Positions 1 to 12,029 of a stretch of DNA of 64,000 nucleotides are shown here, one piece after another. The DNA is taken from NCBI GenBank assembly GCA_030272155.1, contig CP126193.1, positions 4,712,001 to 4,776,000 of the forward strand. The letters are read 5' to 3'. The number at the start of each line of letters is the position of its first letter. Positions within the stretch are counted from its first letter, which is position 1. The notes beneath the pieces were generated by a model. The model was not told where the DNA came from, did not search any database, and saw only the letters and a program-made list of their open reading frames with translations. The translations under genes and the position numbers were made by a program. The DNA is from Tetradesmus obliquus. Lineage: Eukaryota; Chlorophyta; Chlorophyceae; Sphaeropleales; Scenedesmaceae.

Positions 1-97
1 TGGGCAGGCAGGTGGTGTTGGGTAAGCAGCAGAGTGAAGGTGGCGAAATCACACTGCGCCCCAAGACGATCTGTTTGTGTTGTTCACAGAGAGTTTG

Positions 98-119
98 CAT
101 ATATATATATATATATATG
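98..119. repeat. (TA)n microsatellite, short
   Basis: Alternating T and A run, probably inside an intron of the partial gene at the left edge. Confidence 0.8.
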
Positions 120-136
120 TGTATGTGGCGCTGCCC

Positions 137-838
137 CAGCTGACACCTGCAGTGCAGGTGACAGCAGCAGCGGCGGCGGCTTGTTTGACGGCAGCAGCAG
201 GACGGTGTTCATCACTGCACCAGCAGCAGACAGCGGCACAGCTACAGAAGCATCACAGCAGCCAAAAACAAAATCCCGCAGCAGCAGTGACAGCGCAGAT
301 CTGCTGTGTTCGCTGCAGCTACAAGAGCTTGCCGCCGATGCAGCACGCCACATCAGCATCCAAGGCAGTGTGCCAGAAGAGCTGCTCAGCATAAACCGGG
401 TGCTGCTATCTGGCCTGGCCCTCAGAGGCACACTGCCTGACTGGGCATTTGAGCTGCCTGAGATGCTTACATACTCGATGCAAAGTGAGGGATATGATGA
501 TGGTTTGGGCCGCGCAGCGGCAGCAGCAGCAGCAGGAGCACAAGATCAAGATGATGATGTGCTGGCGGGGGATGGCAGCCAGCAACAGCAGCAGCAGCAA
601 GTGAGGCGTGTGAGGCGGCCACTGGAGTGGCAGATGCTACGCAACAGCGGCCTGCGGGCAATGCAGCCGCCGTCTCAAGACGGTGCTAATGCAGCAGCAG
701 CAGCAGCAGCAGCACGGCAAGCTCGCAGCAGATCTGGAAGCAGGCAACAGCCTTACAGCAGCAGCAGCAGGTCACCAAGAGGCGGATCAGCGGGCAGGAG
801 CAGCAGCAGTTCATATGGCCCCTCACGCCAAAACAACC

Positions 839-880
<42 letters not shown>

Positions 881-963
881 TATATATATATATATATATA
901 TATAACACATATATGTTGTCTGATTGCATTCCGAATGGTGCGGACAGGGATGCACTTGAGTAA
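137..963 (+). CDS. Unidentified protein, 3' portion only (tentative)
   Basis: An open frame runs from the left edge to a TAA at 961-963. The part after a possible acceptor (CTGCAG ending near 136) looks most protein-like. It has a Ser/Ala/Gln-rich start, then a more ordered stretch at about 300-480 containing SVPEELLSINRVLLSG and LRGTLPDWAFELPEML, then acidic and poly-Ala/Gln runs and an Arg/Ser-rich tail. The frame ends by reading through a (TA)n tract as Tyr/Ile, which is unlikely to be coding. The true stop, or a donor, is therefore probably before about 840. I recognise no family. The 5' part would lie outside the window. Confidence 0.3.
841..905. repeat. (TA)n microsatellite, long
   Basis: About 65 bases of alternating TA interrupted once by GC. 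Conceptual translation gives a Tyr-Ile run, so it marks the likely end of coding in the left-hand gene. Confidence 0.9.
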
Positions 964-3292
964 CACGCTTCCAGCGTAGAACATCATGGCATCAACATAT
1001 GATGCAAGCAGCAGGCTGCTTGTGTCAGATATGCTGCTCAACATCTATTGTTTGGCCGTCATCAATGGCGCAATGCATGCAGCGGCACTGGAGTGGTTGT
1101 CGCCAGCACCTCAGTGAGGTGCAAGCCATATCAGGCTCTTTGAGCATCATGAATTTGCTGCCAATGTGCCATGTTTGATTACTGCTATCATTCACCACCA
1201 GTTGGCTGCCCTTTGCGGGCGCTACATCTGCATGCATGTGTGCACTTATCTGGCGAACAACAGCACATGCACCCAACCGTATGCCAGCACCTCCTGTCTG
1301 GTAGCAGGGCCTGCCGATTTGGGTCATGGCAATACCAAACACCATAGGTATGCTGCAAATCTGTAGCATTTGTTGCCATGGCCTCGCTGCATGACGGGGC
1401 CAGTCAGTCGGGTATGCCGTTGTACAGCCATGATGGGTGGTTGTTGCACACCCTGAGCTCCCTGCGGTTGCAGGTTGTTTCAGGTGCCACACAGCGGTCG
1501 TGGTCAATGCAGGGAGCGCATTATTGAGAAATTGCAAGCGAAGGTGACAGCACATGCACGCGCTCCACGGCACGCGTTGCACCCAAACCTTTTGACCTTC
1601 ACGTTGTGTATGTCCTTGACAGCAGGCAAGCTCACTTGAGCTGTCATGTGCCATGCATCATCACGCATCGTATCATGCTTGCAGCTGTAGCTATAGCCGC
1701 TACAGAATATTCTGTGGCAGAACAATCTGCAGGGTTTCTGCTACAGCAGCACTGCTGGCAGGTTGTGTAACAGGAACACACGTGTGGCGTCTGCTGTAAC
1801 AGCATTTGCATAGTGATATACACTGCCAATTGGTTGGCACCAAGACAGTTTGCAGTCTAGGGCAGCGAGTTGCGTCAGATTGCAAGTCAAGCATGCTGCA
1901 TGCTTGCTGTTTCCAGGCATGTGAAACATGTCCTGACGATCCACAGTCCTGACCGAGTTGTGGTAGGCAACACTGCTCCAGATACATGTCCACCCGCCGC
2001 TAACAAGCAAGGCAGGCATCTGACGTGCTGCTGTACTGCTTTGTGAAGACGTCTCAACACCCACCACAACCGAGCTGACTGTTCAGTTTATGCAGGACAT
2101 CCAGCTGATATCCAGCTTGCAGAAAGGATAGAGCCAAGGACGCAGAAAAAAGTTGGCTACTCAGCAAGTGAGCTCAGCCCGACAGGGCTTTTGGGCAGCA
2201 TGTGGACAGGCCCGCCTCCCGGAGGCTGGCTGTGCACGCCGTTGGCGGTACAAGGTGTCCAAGCTGAGCATTTGTTGGGCGTAAGTGCCACGACCCTTCC
2301 AAAGGCAACAGTGATGAATTTGATCTGTTGAAAAGCGGAATGCTGCAGCGTGGAAGGTGGATTCCGGTCCCAGTCTGTCCAGTTCGGTACCAACCCATTG
2401 GGCCGGTAATGGTCATCCTTTGCTAGCAACTGTCACCCCACACAAACAATAAGTAGTAAATAAACGTATAAAGTTGCATGTCAGCCTCACAGCTTCTGAC
2501 CATCAAGAAGTGCGTGCGAGTGAGAGGGTGAGACGACCTGTTCCAAAACCGCATCTTCAGCTGAAGCTGCACCAAACCGTTTCTTTTACTAGTTCACTTG
2601 GCTTCCGTGAGGTGCATCCACCGTCACCAGCCTGTGCATGACGTTCGCTCAGTCAGACTCCACCAATATAACAATTTCCGCTCTTGGCCCCATCATAGCG
2701 TCCTGCGAGCAGCAGGCTGTGCAGTGTATCCCACCTTGTGTTCACCTTACTGAAACAGTATACTGCTGTTGCCTATCGCTCCTTACACGCTCCTGTCTCG
2801 GCCTGGACAGACTCACGAGTTTTGCAGCCTCAGGCTAGCTTGTTGTGCGTTCAGCACTGGTTTTGAACCATTTTCAGGTGTTTCAGGACTATTATCTGGT
2901 GTTTGGACATCTAGGAGCAGTGTTTGAGGGTCAGGCCCTCCCACCAACTCAGCTTCGAGCTCAGGCTCCCACACTGGCGCCGAGCTCTCGTCTACTATAG
3001 CCAGGTGAGACCCTTATTCTTTCTGCGCAGCAGCCGGCTGTGGCTTCCCGACATAGGAATATGCACTAGCTGGTGCGAAGCTGAGCCCCGGCTGGGCAAC
3101 TGTCCATTGAGCTGGCTCTTTTACGCTATATCTTGGTGTGCTGTTTATGGTTCGACGGGGTTACTGCGCAGCCTCGCCAGCGCAGCTGCATCCGCTGTTG
3201 CTGAGTCACCTTCGTCAGTGCAGCAGCTGTGCTATGTGCTGCCTGGGCCCACCACCAACACGTGCTCTCTTACCTGTGCCTGCAGAGGAGCC
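964..3292. other. No gene supported
   Basis: Only short overlapping frames rich in Cys, His and Thr appear on both strands, with no conserved motif or coherent splice chain. I see nothing else here. Confidence 0.5.
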
Positions 3293-3622
3293 ATGGCCAG
3301 CGCCACTCCCAGCACCCAGGAACGCCGTAGCGAGGCTAGGCGCACCATCAGCCTGCTGGACAGGACGCTGGCTGGCCCCGTGGCCAGTGTTTGGGCAAAC
3401 CAGCTGCACAGGGCCAACTCGGGCAGCCTGCGGCGTGTTTCGGACCACGCCGGAGATCAGGCAGCACGCAGCAATGTGAGGTTCACATTGACAAAGACAG
3501 AGGATGCCATGGACTCTGTGCTGCCTTGTGTTGCTGAGGAGCTACTCAGGCCTATGATGCAGAGCAAGTTTGGCAACCCAGCGCGGCTGGACTTCCGTTA
3601 CACCTCGCATCAGCTGCAGTAG
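3293..3622 (+). CDS. Hypothetical small protein or last exon (weak)
   Basis: ATG at 3293 follows a possible acceptor (CCTGCAG) and opens a 109-codon frame to TAG at 3620-3622. It starts MASATPSTQERRSEARRT and ends with a charged region containing EELLRPMMQSKFGNPARL. The composition is more balanced than the surrounding Cys/His-rich frames. It could be a complete small protein or the terminal exon of a longer gene starting near 2900. A potential donor (AAT|GTGAGG, near 3475) inside the frame leaves the ending uncertain. I recognise no family. Confidence 0.27.
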   Translation: MASATPSTQERRSEARRTISLLDRTLAGPVASVWANQLHRANSGSLRRVSDHAGDQAARSNVRFTLTKTEDAMDSVLPCVAEELLRPMMQSKFGNPARLDFRYTSHQLQ

Positions 3623-6600
3623 CAGCATGCAGCGGCACCCGCAGCCCGATGCTAGCAGCAGCATCAAGCAGCAGGCTTATGCCAGCAGCAGCTGCAGCAG
3701 TGATGGCATGTGGTGCTGCCACACGGACCTTGCCTGCCTGTGTTGTATTGATACAGCACACAGCAGGGTGCAGTCGGCAAATCAGTCGGCTGTGTCCCAT
3801 GCTGGCCTTGCAGGAAGACATTGCTTTATGCAGCTTGTATTGTCGGTGTGCATTGGCAGCGATGACGGGTATGTGGGTGATGTTGTTGACGATGATGATG
3901 CTACTTGGCGGTGACAGCAGTTGCAGGGCCCGGTTCAGCTCTGTATCGCTGTAGTGCCAGCAATCAGCTGTCGCGAGCAGCAGTAGCGCCTTGCTTGAAT
4001 GCGCTGACTGCTGCTCATTGTCTGCTGAGCTGTGATGACAGCTTGCAGTGGTGTGAACCGGGCTCAAGAGCAACTGCACAACGGTGTATTCGTCTGCTGC
4101 CCGCTGAAACACCGCGGTGTACACTAATTTTGGGGGACTGAATGTGCAGCTCTGGCCGCGCGCAGGTCTGTCGATGGACGGATGTCTGTGTTGGCACTGT
4201 GAGCCCGCATTCTTTTTGTGTCCAACAACTCCTTCATTGCACTGTTGCATCCATTCTGTGGCAGTCCACTCTTCTGGGTGTGTGGTAGATGTGTGCAGCT
4301 GATGGTGGCTTCCAAACAGCCGTTGCCATGTTGGCAGTAGCTTACCGATGGCAGTGGCTGTTGCGCATGCTGTCCGCGTGTGTATGTGCTCCCAGGATAA
4401 CGAGCGCTTGTGCAAGGCATGGCGCAGCAACAATGGGGATGTGCTGTCTTTGATGTACTTGTGACGCATTGGTTGATTGTGCGAAGTGCTGTGGCGCTGC
4501 CTGGCCGTGTGGGTGCAGCCCCAGCCTTGTGGTTTCAGGCTCACACGTGCACTCGCTTGACCTTGACACGACTTGGCTGCTTGGCGCCCCCGTCTTTTCT
4601 GGGCGGTGCTGGCAGTCACAACATTATGATCACCGACTCGAAAAGCACTTGGCAAAGCATGCATGGACATAGCTGGTACATGTGCACAGTTCAGCAACTT
4701 TATACATACCAAGCGGGTGCATTTGCTTCGGACCATCAGCCGGACCATTAGCCGGGCTGTGGCAGCTATGGGCTTGTGTTATCCCTAGGGTGCTTGCAGG
4801 TGTACAGGCACACCCTAAGTCTCTGCATTGCAGGGTGCGGAGACAACCCATGGGTTGTCCTGGATTCAGTGTTGGATTTTATTGTCCTCCTACTTGGTAC
4901 GTGCTGAGGCGGTGGTCACGTGTGCGCCGCATTTGTAGCAGCACAAGGCAAATGCCCGTCACAGGGTGATGGTGGAATGGGCTTGATGGCAACTCAGCCT
5001 GGGTCTGTGCGCAAGTGCTTGCAGCAAGTGTGTGCTGACTTCCAGTCTTTGTTGTTCTTGTTTTGGCTCATTCTCTACATTCTGCTTGGTTTGCAGCTGA
5101 GATCAGGCAGCTTGGGTTATCGGGTAGGGCAGCGTTACTGCAGGCTGTAGGCGTGGTACATGGCAGAAGCAGGAAGACGGGTTATGCGCACATGGGAGCT
5201 TCCACAGGAAGCCCTCAATCATGTTGTTTCCAAGGCAAGCAGCATGCTCCTTGTCTCTGGATGAGTTTTCTTGGGCATTTGGTGTTGCAGACTATGTTCA
5301 AAGTCGTGGCTTCAGAACCCATTGTCTAACAGGTCACGGTGTTGATTTCACCTGGTGCTGTGAGTGCAGGTAGATTTGGGTGCATCATCTGCCATCTGCA
5401 GAACTGGCAACATGCAGCTTGGGTAATTGATTGAGCCTTTAACTTGAACTTCAGAGACTCGCTTTCCTCAGGCTTTGTGACAACGGAGAAATGCAGCAGT
5501 TGCGCCTTCCAAAATTTTTGGTCATCACACATGACGCACTAGCAAAAATCATTGCTCACGCTACAGTCAAGGCTGTTATTGTCAGTTTTGTTACACAGTG
5601 GCGAACCACAGGCTGCAATTCAGCACCCCAAATAGCCACACTGGCAGTCACCTGGACGCACACAGAAGAACCATTGCTTGTAAAATGGCTACCACCTCTG
5701 TGGTGTGATAAATGCAAATACTTCAACCAACTTATGCAGTAGTAGCTTTGGGTGCTGTCGCTGCAGCTCGTGCTCGCATCACCACCGACATGTGTGCAAA
5801 CCTCTACACACATTAGTCAGCAGTTGGTGGCGGCACTCACAACCAAAGCATGCAACCAAACTGAATTATACTGCTATGCATGCGGGCAAACGCTGCAGAC
5901 GCTGCACTGGACACCAAGCAAAATGTGTACGCGATACAAATGTAGTGCTACGCAAACAAGAGAAAACTGCTGCTGTGGGGCAGATAGCAGTGACTGCGAC
6001 AATGTAAAACTGTGTGTAGTGGTGTATCCCACACAGCCGCGGACACAGCAGCAGCACGCCTCGACTGCAAAAGCTGCTCGTGGCCACGACCTGCAATCAT
6101 GCGCAGCTGCGCCGTCAACAAAATGCTTTGAGCTTACTGCGTAAGCCTGATCATGAATGAAAGAATAGAGGTGACGCCCCCGCAGGCGCAGGTCCTCTGC
6201 ACCATGTGTCCTCATGCCTCGTGTCAGCATCAGCACATACAAAGGCCTGCACACACACCAGCTTGCTGAATGGAACGCGCACCTGCACACACAGCGCAGC
6301 AAGCTGCACAGAACCAGTCCAAACCCATTGTATGTCGCCCCAGCTGCTGTGGCACTTGGCGACAGCTGTAGCCGTGCCAGGTGCACACATGCAGTTGGGA
6401 CACAACACACGCAGATGATAGGACACAACACATAGCTGCCACGTGCACAGCAGATACCGCAGTCCAGGCATCCACCTACTGTACTCGCCACCCACCCAAA
6501 CCGCTGAATCCAATTCCTGCTGACACAGCAGTCATCATCACACGCATGCCAGCACGCCGCATGAGACAGCAGCCCAACCAAGCATCACACCCCTACATGT

Positions 6601-6705
6601 ACACCCACACATACACCCCGCAAAGCACAACCAGGACGCTGCCGCTGCAGAGCTAAGCTCGAAACATACACGCGCACACACAGCCACACCAGCTGCTGCT
6701 GCTGC
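3623..6705. other. No gene supported; 3' flank of the sigma-factor gene on its right
   Basis: Short unconvincing frames on both strands, no recognisable motif and no chain of splice sites in phase. The right end should hold the 3' UTR of the minus-strand sigma-factor gene. Confidence 0.5.
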
Positions 6706-9700
6706 TTAGGACTGCTTGCGTGTGCCGGAGGAGGTGCGCGAAGCCAGCACTTTGCTGTCCATGCTGCCCTCCTGGTAGTCAGCAATGACGCTGCCCGGCT
6801 GCAGCTGGCGTGCGCGCAGCTGGCGGATGGCCTTGGCCTCGATCTGACGGATGCGCTCACGCGTCACCTGCGCAGGTGAAAAAAAGTCACGGAACAAACA
6901 AACAGACGGAGCGCACGAAAGTCAGCGCAAAACACAGGGAGCGTTGACTAGCAGGTGCGCAGCACCGATGTGTGCGCAGCTGGATGCATAGCATGCAGCG
7001 AGTAATGTCGCTTTTTGCTTTCCAGCCCCAGCTGATCGATCACCCGACAGCACACCACAGTAAAAACCCACAGGCCCTGCACTGAAGCGCAGGTACGCAC
7101 CAACTGGCTGCAACTAATCTCTCACTCACATTGAACTGCAGCCCGATCTCGTCCAGCGTGTGCTCGGTGCCGTCCACCAGCCCGAAGCGCATGCGCAGCA
7201 CGCCAGCCTCGCGCGCCGGCAGGTTGGCCAGCACACCCTCCAGGTCGTGCTTCAGCGAGTCCGTGTAGGCCGCGTCATCAGGGCCCAGCGCGCGCTCGTC
7301 CTGCAGGGCGAGAGAAGAGAGTACAACATGGCGGCAACCAACATGTCAGGACAGATACGAAGCCACAGGCGAAGCTGTGTCTAACAAACCACAAACAAGA
7401 CACAGAGACCGAATGCGACAAGACGTTGCATGCAGCGACATCCCTCATCGAGCATATGCACCTGCACCGCCGCCCCCAACCAGCCATTTATTACAACACC
7501 ACCCACCTCCAGCACGTCGCCCAGCGTGGCGCCCTCACTGTCGCCCATGGGCTGGTCCAGGCTGCGGTGCGTGAACACGGCCTCATAAGCATCAGCGATC
7601 TTGGCCGGCTCCACATTGAGCTCAGCCGCCAGGTCAGCAAGCGTCGGCTCGCGGCCGTACTGCGCCTCAAAGGCGCGGGAGACCTTGGTCATCTTGGTCA
7701 GCATCTCCTGCAGGTGGCTGGGCAGCCTGCGGGGCGAGGGGTGGGAGCAGCAGCAGGTGAAGTGGGTGAGTTAAACATGTAGGTAGGGAGCGCAGCAGAG
7801 GGTGATGTTTGAGGCATGATGGAGCACCAAGCGCTGGCAAGCCCAGGTGTTCGTGTGTGGCTCTAGCGGGTGCTTGCGAAATGAGGCCGCACCCCAGCCG
7901 CACTGTACTGCAAAAGCTTACAGGACAAACTGCAGACAGAAACACCGCCATGTCACCACCACCCGGCCCCATGACCTCACTCACCTCACGAGGCGTCCCT
8001 GCTCCTGCAGGCTGCGCGTGATGCCCTGGCGGATCCACCAGTGCGCGTAGGTGGAGAACTTGCAGCCCTTGGAGGGCTCGAAGCGCTCCACGCCCTTCAC
8101 CAGCCCCGCCACGCCCTCGTTGATGAGGTCGCCCAGGGCCAGGCCGTAGCCGCTGTACTTGCGGCAGATGGACACCACCAGCTTGTAGTTGGCGCTGATC
8201 ATCAGCTGCAGGAAGGAAGAACAAAGTACAGCAGGTGATGTGAATGAAGAGGTTCGCCACAGACATTGGAGAAATTGGAATAACTGTAATGTGATGGGTA
8301 GCAAGATCAACATGGATGCCAAAAAGCACGGACACGTGGCCGGACAGCAAGGTGTGGGTAGCATCTGGGGGGAACTGTTGTCACACAAAGGATGTACGGC
8401 TGCAAAAGAGACTGCAACAAAACAATGGCAGCGCGCCCGCACAACCCTCCGCACAGCGCTGCACAGCGCCGCACCCCATCGCACCCCACACACGCCGCAC
8501 CTGCTTCGCCGCCCTGCCGTGCTGCAGCCTGCCCTGGAACAGCTGCACTGCTGCGCGCACATCTTCCGGCCCCGCATCCGGCTGCGGCGCCGCGCCAGCT
8601 GCCTCCATCCACTCAAAGTCACTGGGGGCCCTGCCCAGGGTGGTGCTGAGCTCCTTGGCCAGTGCCTCCAGCTGCAGCAGGTCCTGCACCATGGAGGCCA
8701 GGTCGCGCTCCTGCTCGGCTGACAGCAGGTCCACGCGCATGTCCTGCAAGGGGGGCGGGTGGAGTGCAGCAGCACGGCGGGCAAGAGGGAGGCACACGGA
8801 GCAAGGCACGTCAGAACCGATCATGTGCAGCTGATCGGCAGACAGCAGGTCCACGCGCATAATTCGCAAGGGGTGGGGTGCAGCGGCAAGGCGGGCAGGA
8901 GCAGGCGGCAAGCAGAGCAAGGCACGTCAGCACGGATATGTGCAGGACGTCCGCGCTAGCGGGGCGGGCGATTACAAGGCCACAGGCAGCAAAGCAGGCG
9001 GAAGTCCACAAACAAGCAGGGTTTCAGCTAGAGCACCACACAAGCTTGACCAGCCAGCCACGCACCAGGCCGTTCACGTTGTTGTCAACCAGCTTGCGTG
9101 CCTCAGGCACTGGCGCCACCATGGGTGCCTGGGTAGACTGCACCGCCAGTGCTGCTGCACCTGCAGCACCTGGCCGGTTGCGGCTGCTGCTGCTGCTAGC
9201 GCCAGTGCCGCGCACCACACGCCGTGATGCACGCACAGCAGCACTGCCCCGTGCTGCCACAGGGTTACGCTCCAGCAGGAGTGGCACAAAACCAAGCTGT
9301 CCAGAGGCAGAGCTGCTGCTGAGTGGCTGAGAAAGGGCTACTGATGCTGCTGCTGGTGCTGCTTCCTGTGCTGGCTGTGGCGCTGAGAACAGTGCCGCAG
9401 CTGCTGCTGCTTTGGGGTTCTGCCGCTGCTGCATGTAGGATGCCTCTGCTGGTGAAGCAGGAGCAGCCGCCGCAGGTGCTGCCGCTGTTGCTGCTGCCTG
9501 CGCTGCTACAGGCAGGCCCCTGCTAGCTGCTGGCTGCTGCTCTGGCTGCTGGCTGCTGCTACTGCTACTGATGTCTTGCACAGGTGCAGGTGCTGCCACT
9601 GCTGCTCCTGCTGCTGCTGCTGCAGCAGAAGTTGAGCTGCGACGGCGCCTAGCGCGTCCTGCAGGCTGCTGCTGCTGGGCTGCAGTTACCGCCTGCTGCT

Positions 9701-10762
9701 GCTGCTGCTGCTGCTTCGCACGGCGCTGCACCACAGGTGACCCTGCAGCATCAGCCGCTGCTGGCTGCTGGGGCTGCACCTGTTCAGGCTGCTGCTGAAG
9801 CTGCTGCTCCACTGGCTGCTGCTGCAGCACAGCTGGGGCAGCAGCTGCAGAGGCTGCGCGCTGCAGCCGCTGCTGCTCGCGCCTTGCCTTGCGGTCAGCC
9901 GCTGGCTCAACCTGCGCTGGCTGCTGCTGCTGCGGCTGCTGGACAGGTGTCTCAACGTGCTGCTGCGGCTGCATGCTGCTGTCATCGACTAGTGGTGCGA
10001 CAGCTGCGAGGTGCTCCTTGCCAGATGCCCGCAACTCGCGGCGCAGCTGGCGTGCCGCTGCTTTCTCCTGCTTCTCCTGCTTTGCCAGGATCTTCTCCTT
10101 CTTGCGCACTTCACGGTAGGTTGCCTTGAACTTCTGCTGGGTGTCCGGCTGCAGCAGCAAGAATGGATGGTTGCAGGATGATGAGAAGCACAGCATGGGA
10201 GGAAGCTACGCCACTGAGCTGGGAAAGCAGTAGGCAGGGGTGCACAGGAGCAGCAGCAGCATGCAGGCAGAGCCAAGTTGTCCCAGTGGCAAAAGCACCA
10301 AGCCATGCATGCTGGCAGCCGCGCAAAAAGGTGGAGCCAAAGCACGCCAAGCGCAGGTGGGCTGTGCCTTACCTCAAGGATGTATCCGTAGTCTCTGGGC
10401 TGCCATTCCTGGGCGGTGTGCAGCTCCTCTTGCACCTGGACTGAGATGTCCTTCATCTGAGCCACCAGGTACTGCAGCTGCTGCAAGTCCTGGGTGGCAA
10501 GGTCGTGGGCGCGGAACTGGTTGCTGGATAGCGTGCTGGCGTCCACTGGCTGAGCATGAGCTTCAACATACTCGTCCCGAACGTCCACAGGCTGCATCGC
10601 TACCCTGCAGCCCACCAATCGCGGACGCCAAGCCCTGCTGCGGAACAGGGAGCGCCTGTGCGGGCCATTGACGAAAGGAACAATTGAACTGCCTGCAGAG
10701 ATTGCACTCCGTGTGCATGCAGCCGGCCTAAGCAGGCCAAGCGAGGCAACGGGCTGAGACAT
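6706..10762 (-). CDS. RPOD: Plastid RNA polymerase sigma-70 factor
   Basis: Directs the bacterial-type plastid RNA polymerase to promoters. Exons: 10762-10373, 10148-9066, 8743-8501, 8205-7985, 7726-7507, 7300-7130, 6867-6706; all junctions are GT-AG and in phase, giving about 829 residues. The N-terminus (about 1-65, Ser/Arg/Ala-rich, few acidic residues) looks like a chloroplast transit peptide. Residues 131-491 are one large exon of Gln/Ala/Ser repeats after a basic KKEKILAKQEKQEKAA stretch. Region 1.2 is at about 492-572 (LSAEQERDLASMVQDLL). Region 2 is at 573-646, with the -10 recognition signature KFSTYAHWWIRQGITRSLQ. Region 3 follows in exon 5. Region 4 lies in exons 6-7, ending with the helix-turn-helix VTRERIRQIEAKAIRQLR. 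The 829 residues greatly exceed a bacterial RpoD because of the N-terminal half. Start ATG at 10762 is the first Met upstream of the transit-like segment. Chlamydomonas has one such gene; copy number here is unknown. Confidence 0.95.
8706..8935. repeat. Tandem copy of sigma exon 3 5' edge plus intron
   Basis: The first about 38 coding bases of sigma exon 3 and about 75 bases of the preceding intron (8706-8818) recur at about 8822-8935, period about 117. The copy still encodes MRVDLLSADQ, but its acceptor is destroyed: the TTGCAG before the real exon reads TGCGAATT in the copy. Confidence 0.85.
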
Positions 10763-12029
10763 GGCTGAGCTGCCGTGGCAGGCGGCTTGACTTGTTGGCC
10801 GGTGATATGGTATATGGGTTTTTTGGAAGGCTGAAATAACTGTTTGGTCCACTGGACGGGCTGAGTGAAGAGTGATCAGTCCCGAAGAGCCAGACCACAA
10901 GTGAAACAAGTCTTCAGCCCCTGAGAAACAAGCGACGCAGCAGCCCCGGCCCCGCTTCACACCCGAAAAGAGACCTGAGCACGAGGCGGGCGCAGCTCTT
11001 CAGGATGGGTTGCTGCCAGAACGTCTGGACCATGTAACACCTCACATGACAGCAGTGCATTGAGATAGGCCTGGTAACTTTATCAATTGTGTATCATTTA
11101 AAGTCGCGTGCTGCACTCAGCAGACAGGCGATGTGAGAGAGAGGATGTGTCTGACGTGGCACTGCAGGTATGCAGATCCCTCCCTTGCGCCTGTGCCTGT
11201 TAAAACGTTCAGAAGTTACTTGCATGCGCACAACGTGGCAAGACTCACATGGATGCATGCAAGGCGTGCCAGAGCAGCCGCTTTAACCCAGCCTGAATGC
11301 AGTACATGCCGCAATGGCGGCTGCAAGTCATGTGCGCACACGGTGTGCTGGCTGCAGGTGTAATCACCCCAACCCTGCTGGCACGCAGGCGGGTGATGCT
11401 TGGCCAAATACACTGGGCCCACTTGGCCATGACGCCACCTTGTCTGACTTGAATGCAATGAGTACATCGATGAAATCCATGCACGCTGACCTTGACATTC
11501 TAAACGGCCCTTGTCATGCTGAACTGTGATGAAAAGCCAACGCCATGTCAGCAACTCAACATACAGCCACCCACGCAGGCAATGCACATCATCAGGACGC
11601 ACCATGCACGCCATCATGCTGTCATTTGTGCCGCGCTGCATGCGGAGATTGCACACAAACCAGGACCACCGAACGTGGCTGGACACAGCACATGCGCCAG
11701 CCCTCCCAGGTGGATTCTGAGACAGTTGCATGCTAAGCTCCACACCAATTCCACCCAATTCCACCCAACCACATCGCCTGCTTGACATAAACAAAATGCA
11801 TCATTGCTCAACCCTGCTGATCCCTGCTAACCCAACCCCTGCTAGCCCAACCCTTGCTGCATCCCTCTGCAACCGATTGCCCACCTGCCCCCACCCTCCC
11901 ATTTCACCCACCCACCCGCATGCTGCCAACCCTCCCACGCACAGCCGAATGCCCCCCGGCTGCTGCTGCTGCTGCTGCGGGGCTCCTACCACTGGCTGCT
12001 GCAACCCCTGCCTGCCTCTAAACGCGCTG
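10763..12029. other. Intergenic between sigma factor and Mo25
   Basis: The left part is the 5' flank of the sigma gene and the right part the 3' flank of the Mo25 gene; both are on the minus strand. Short direct repeats of CCAACCC(CTGCTAG) type occur near 11810-11850. No gene is supported. Confidence 0.5.

Noticed and set aside
84-431. Minus-strand open frame over the left edge
   Set aside because: Ser/Leu/Cys-rich composition is what a CAG-rich plus strand gives in antisense; no motif.
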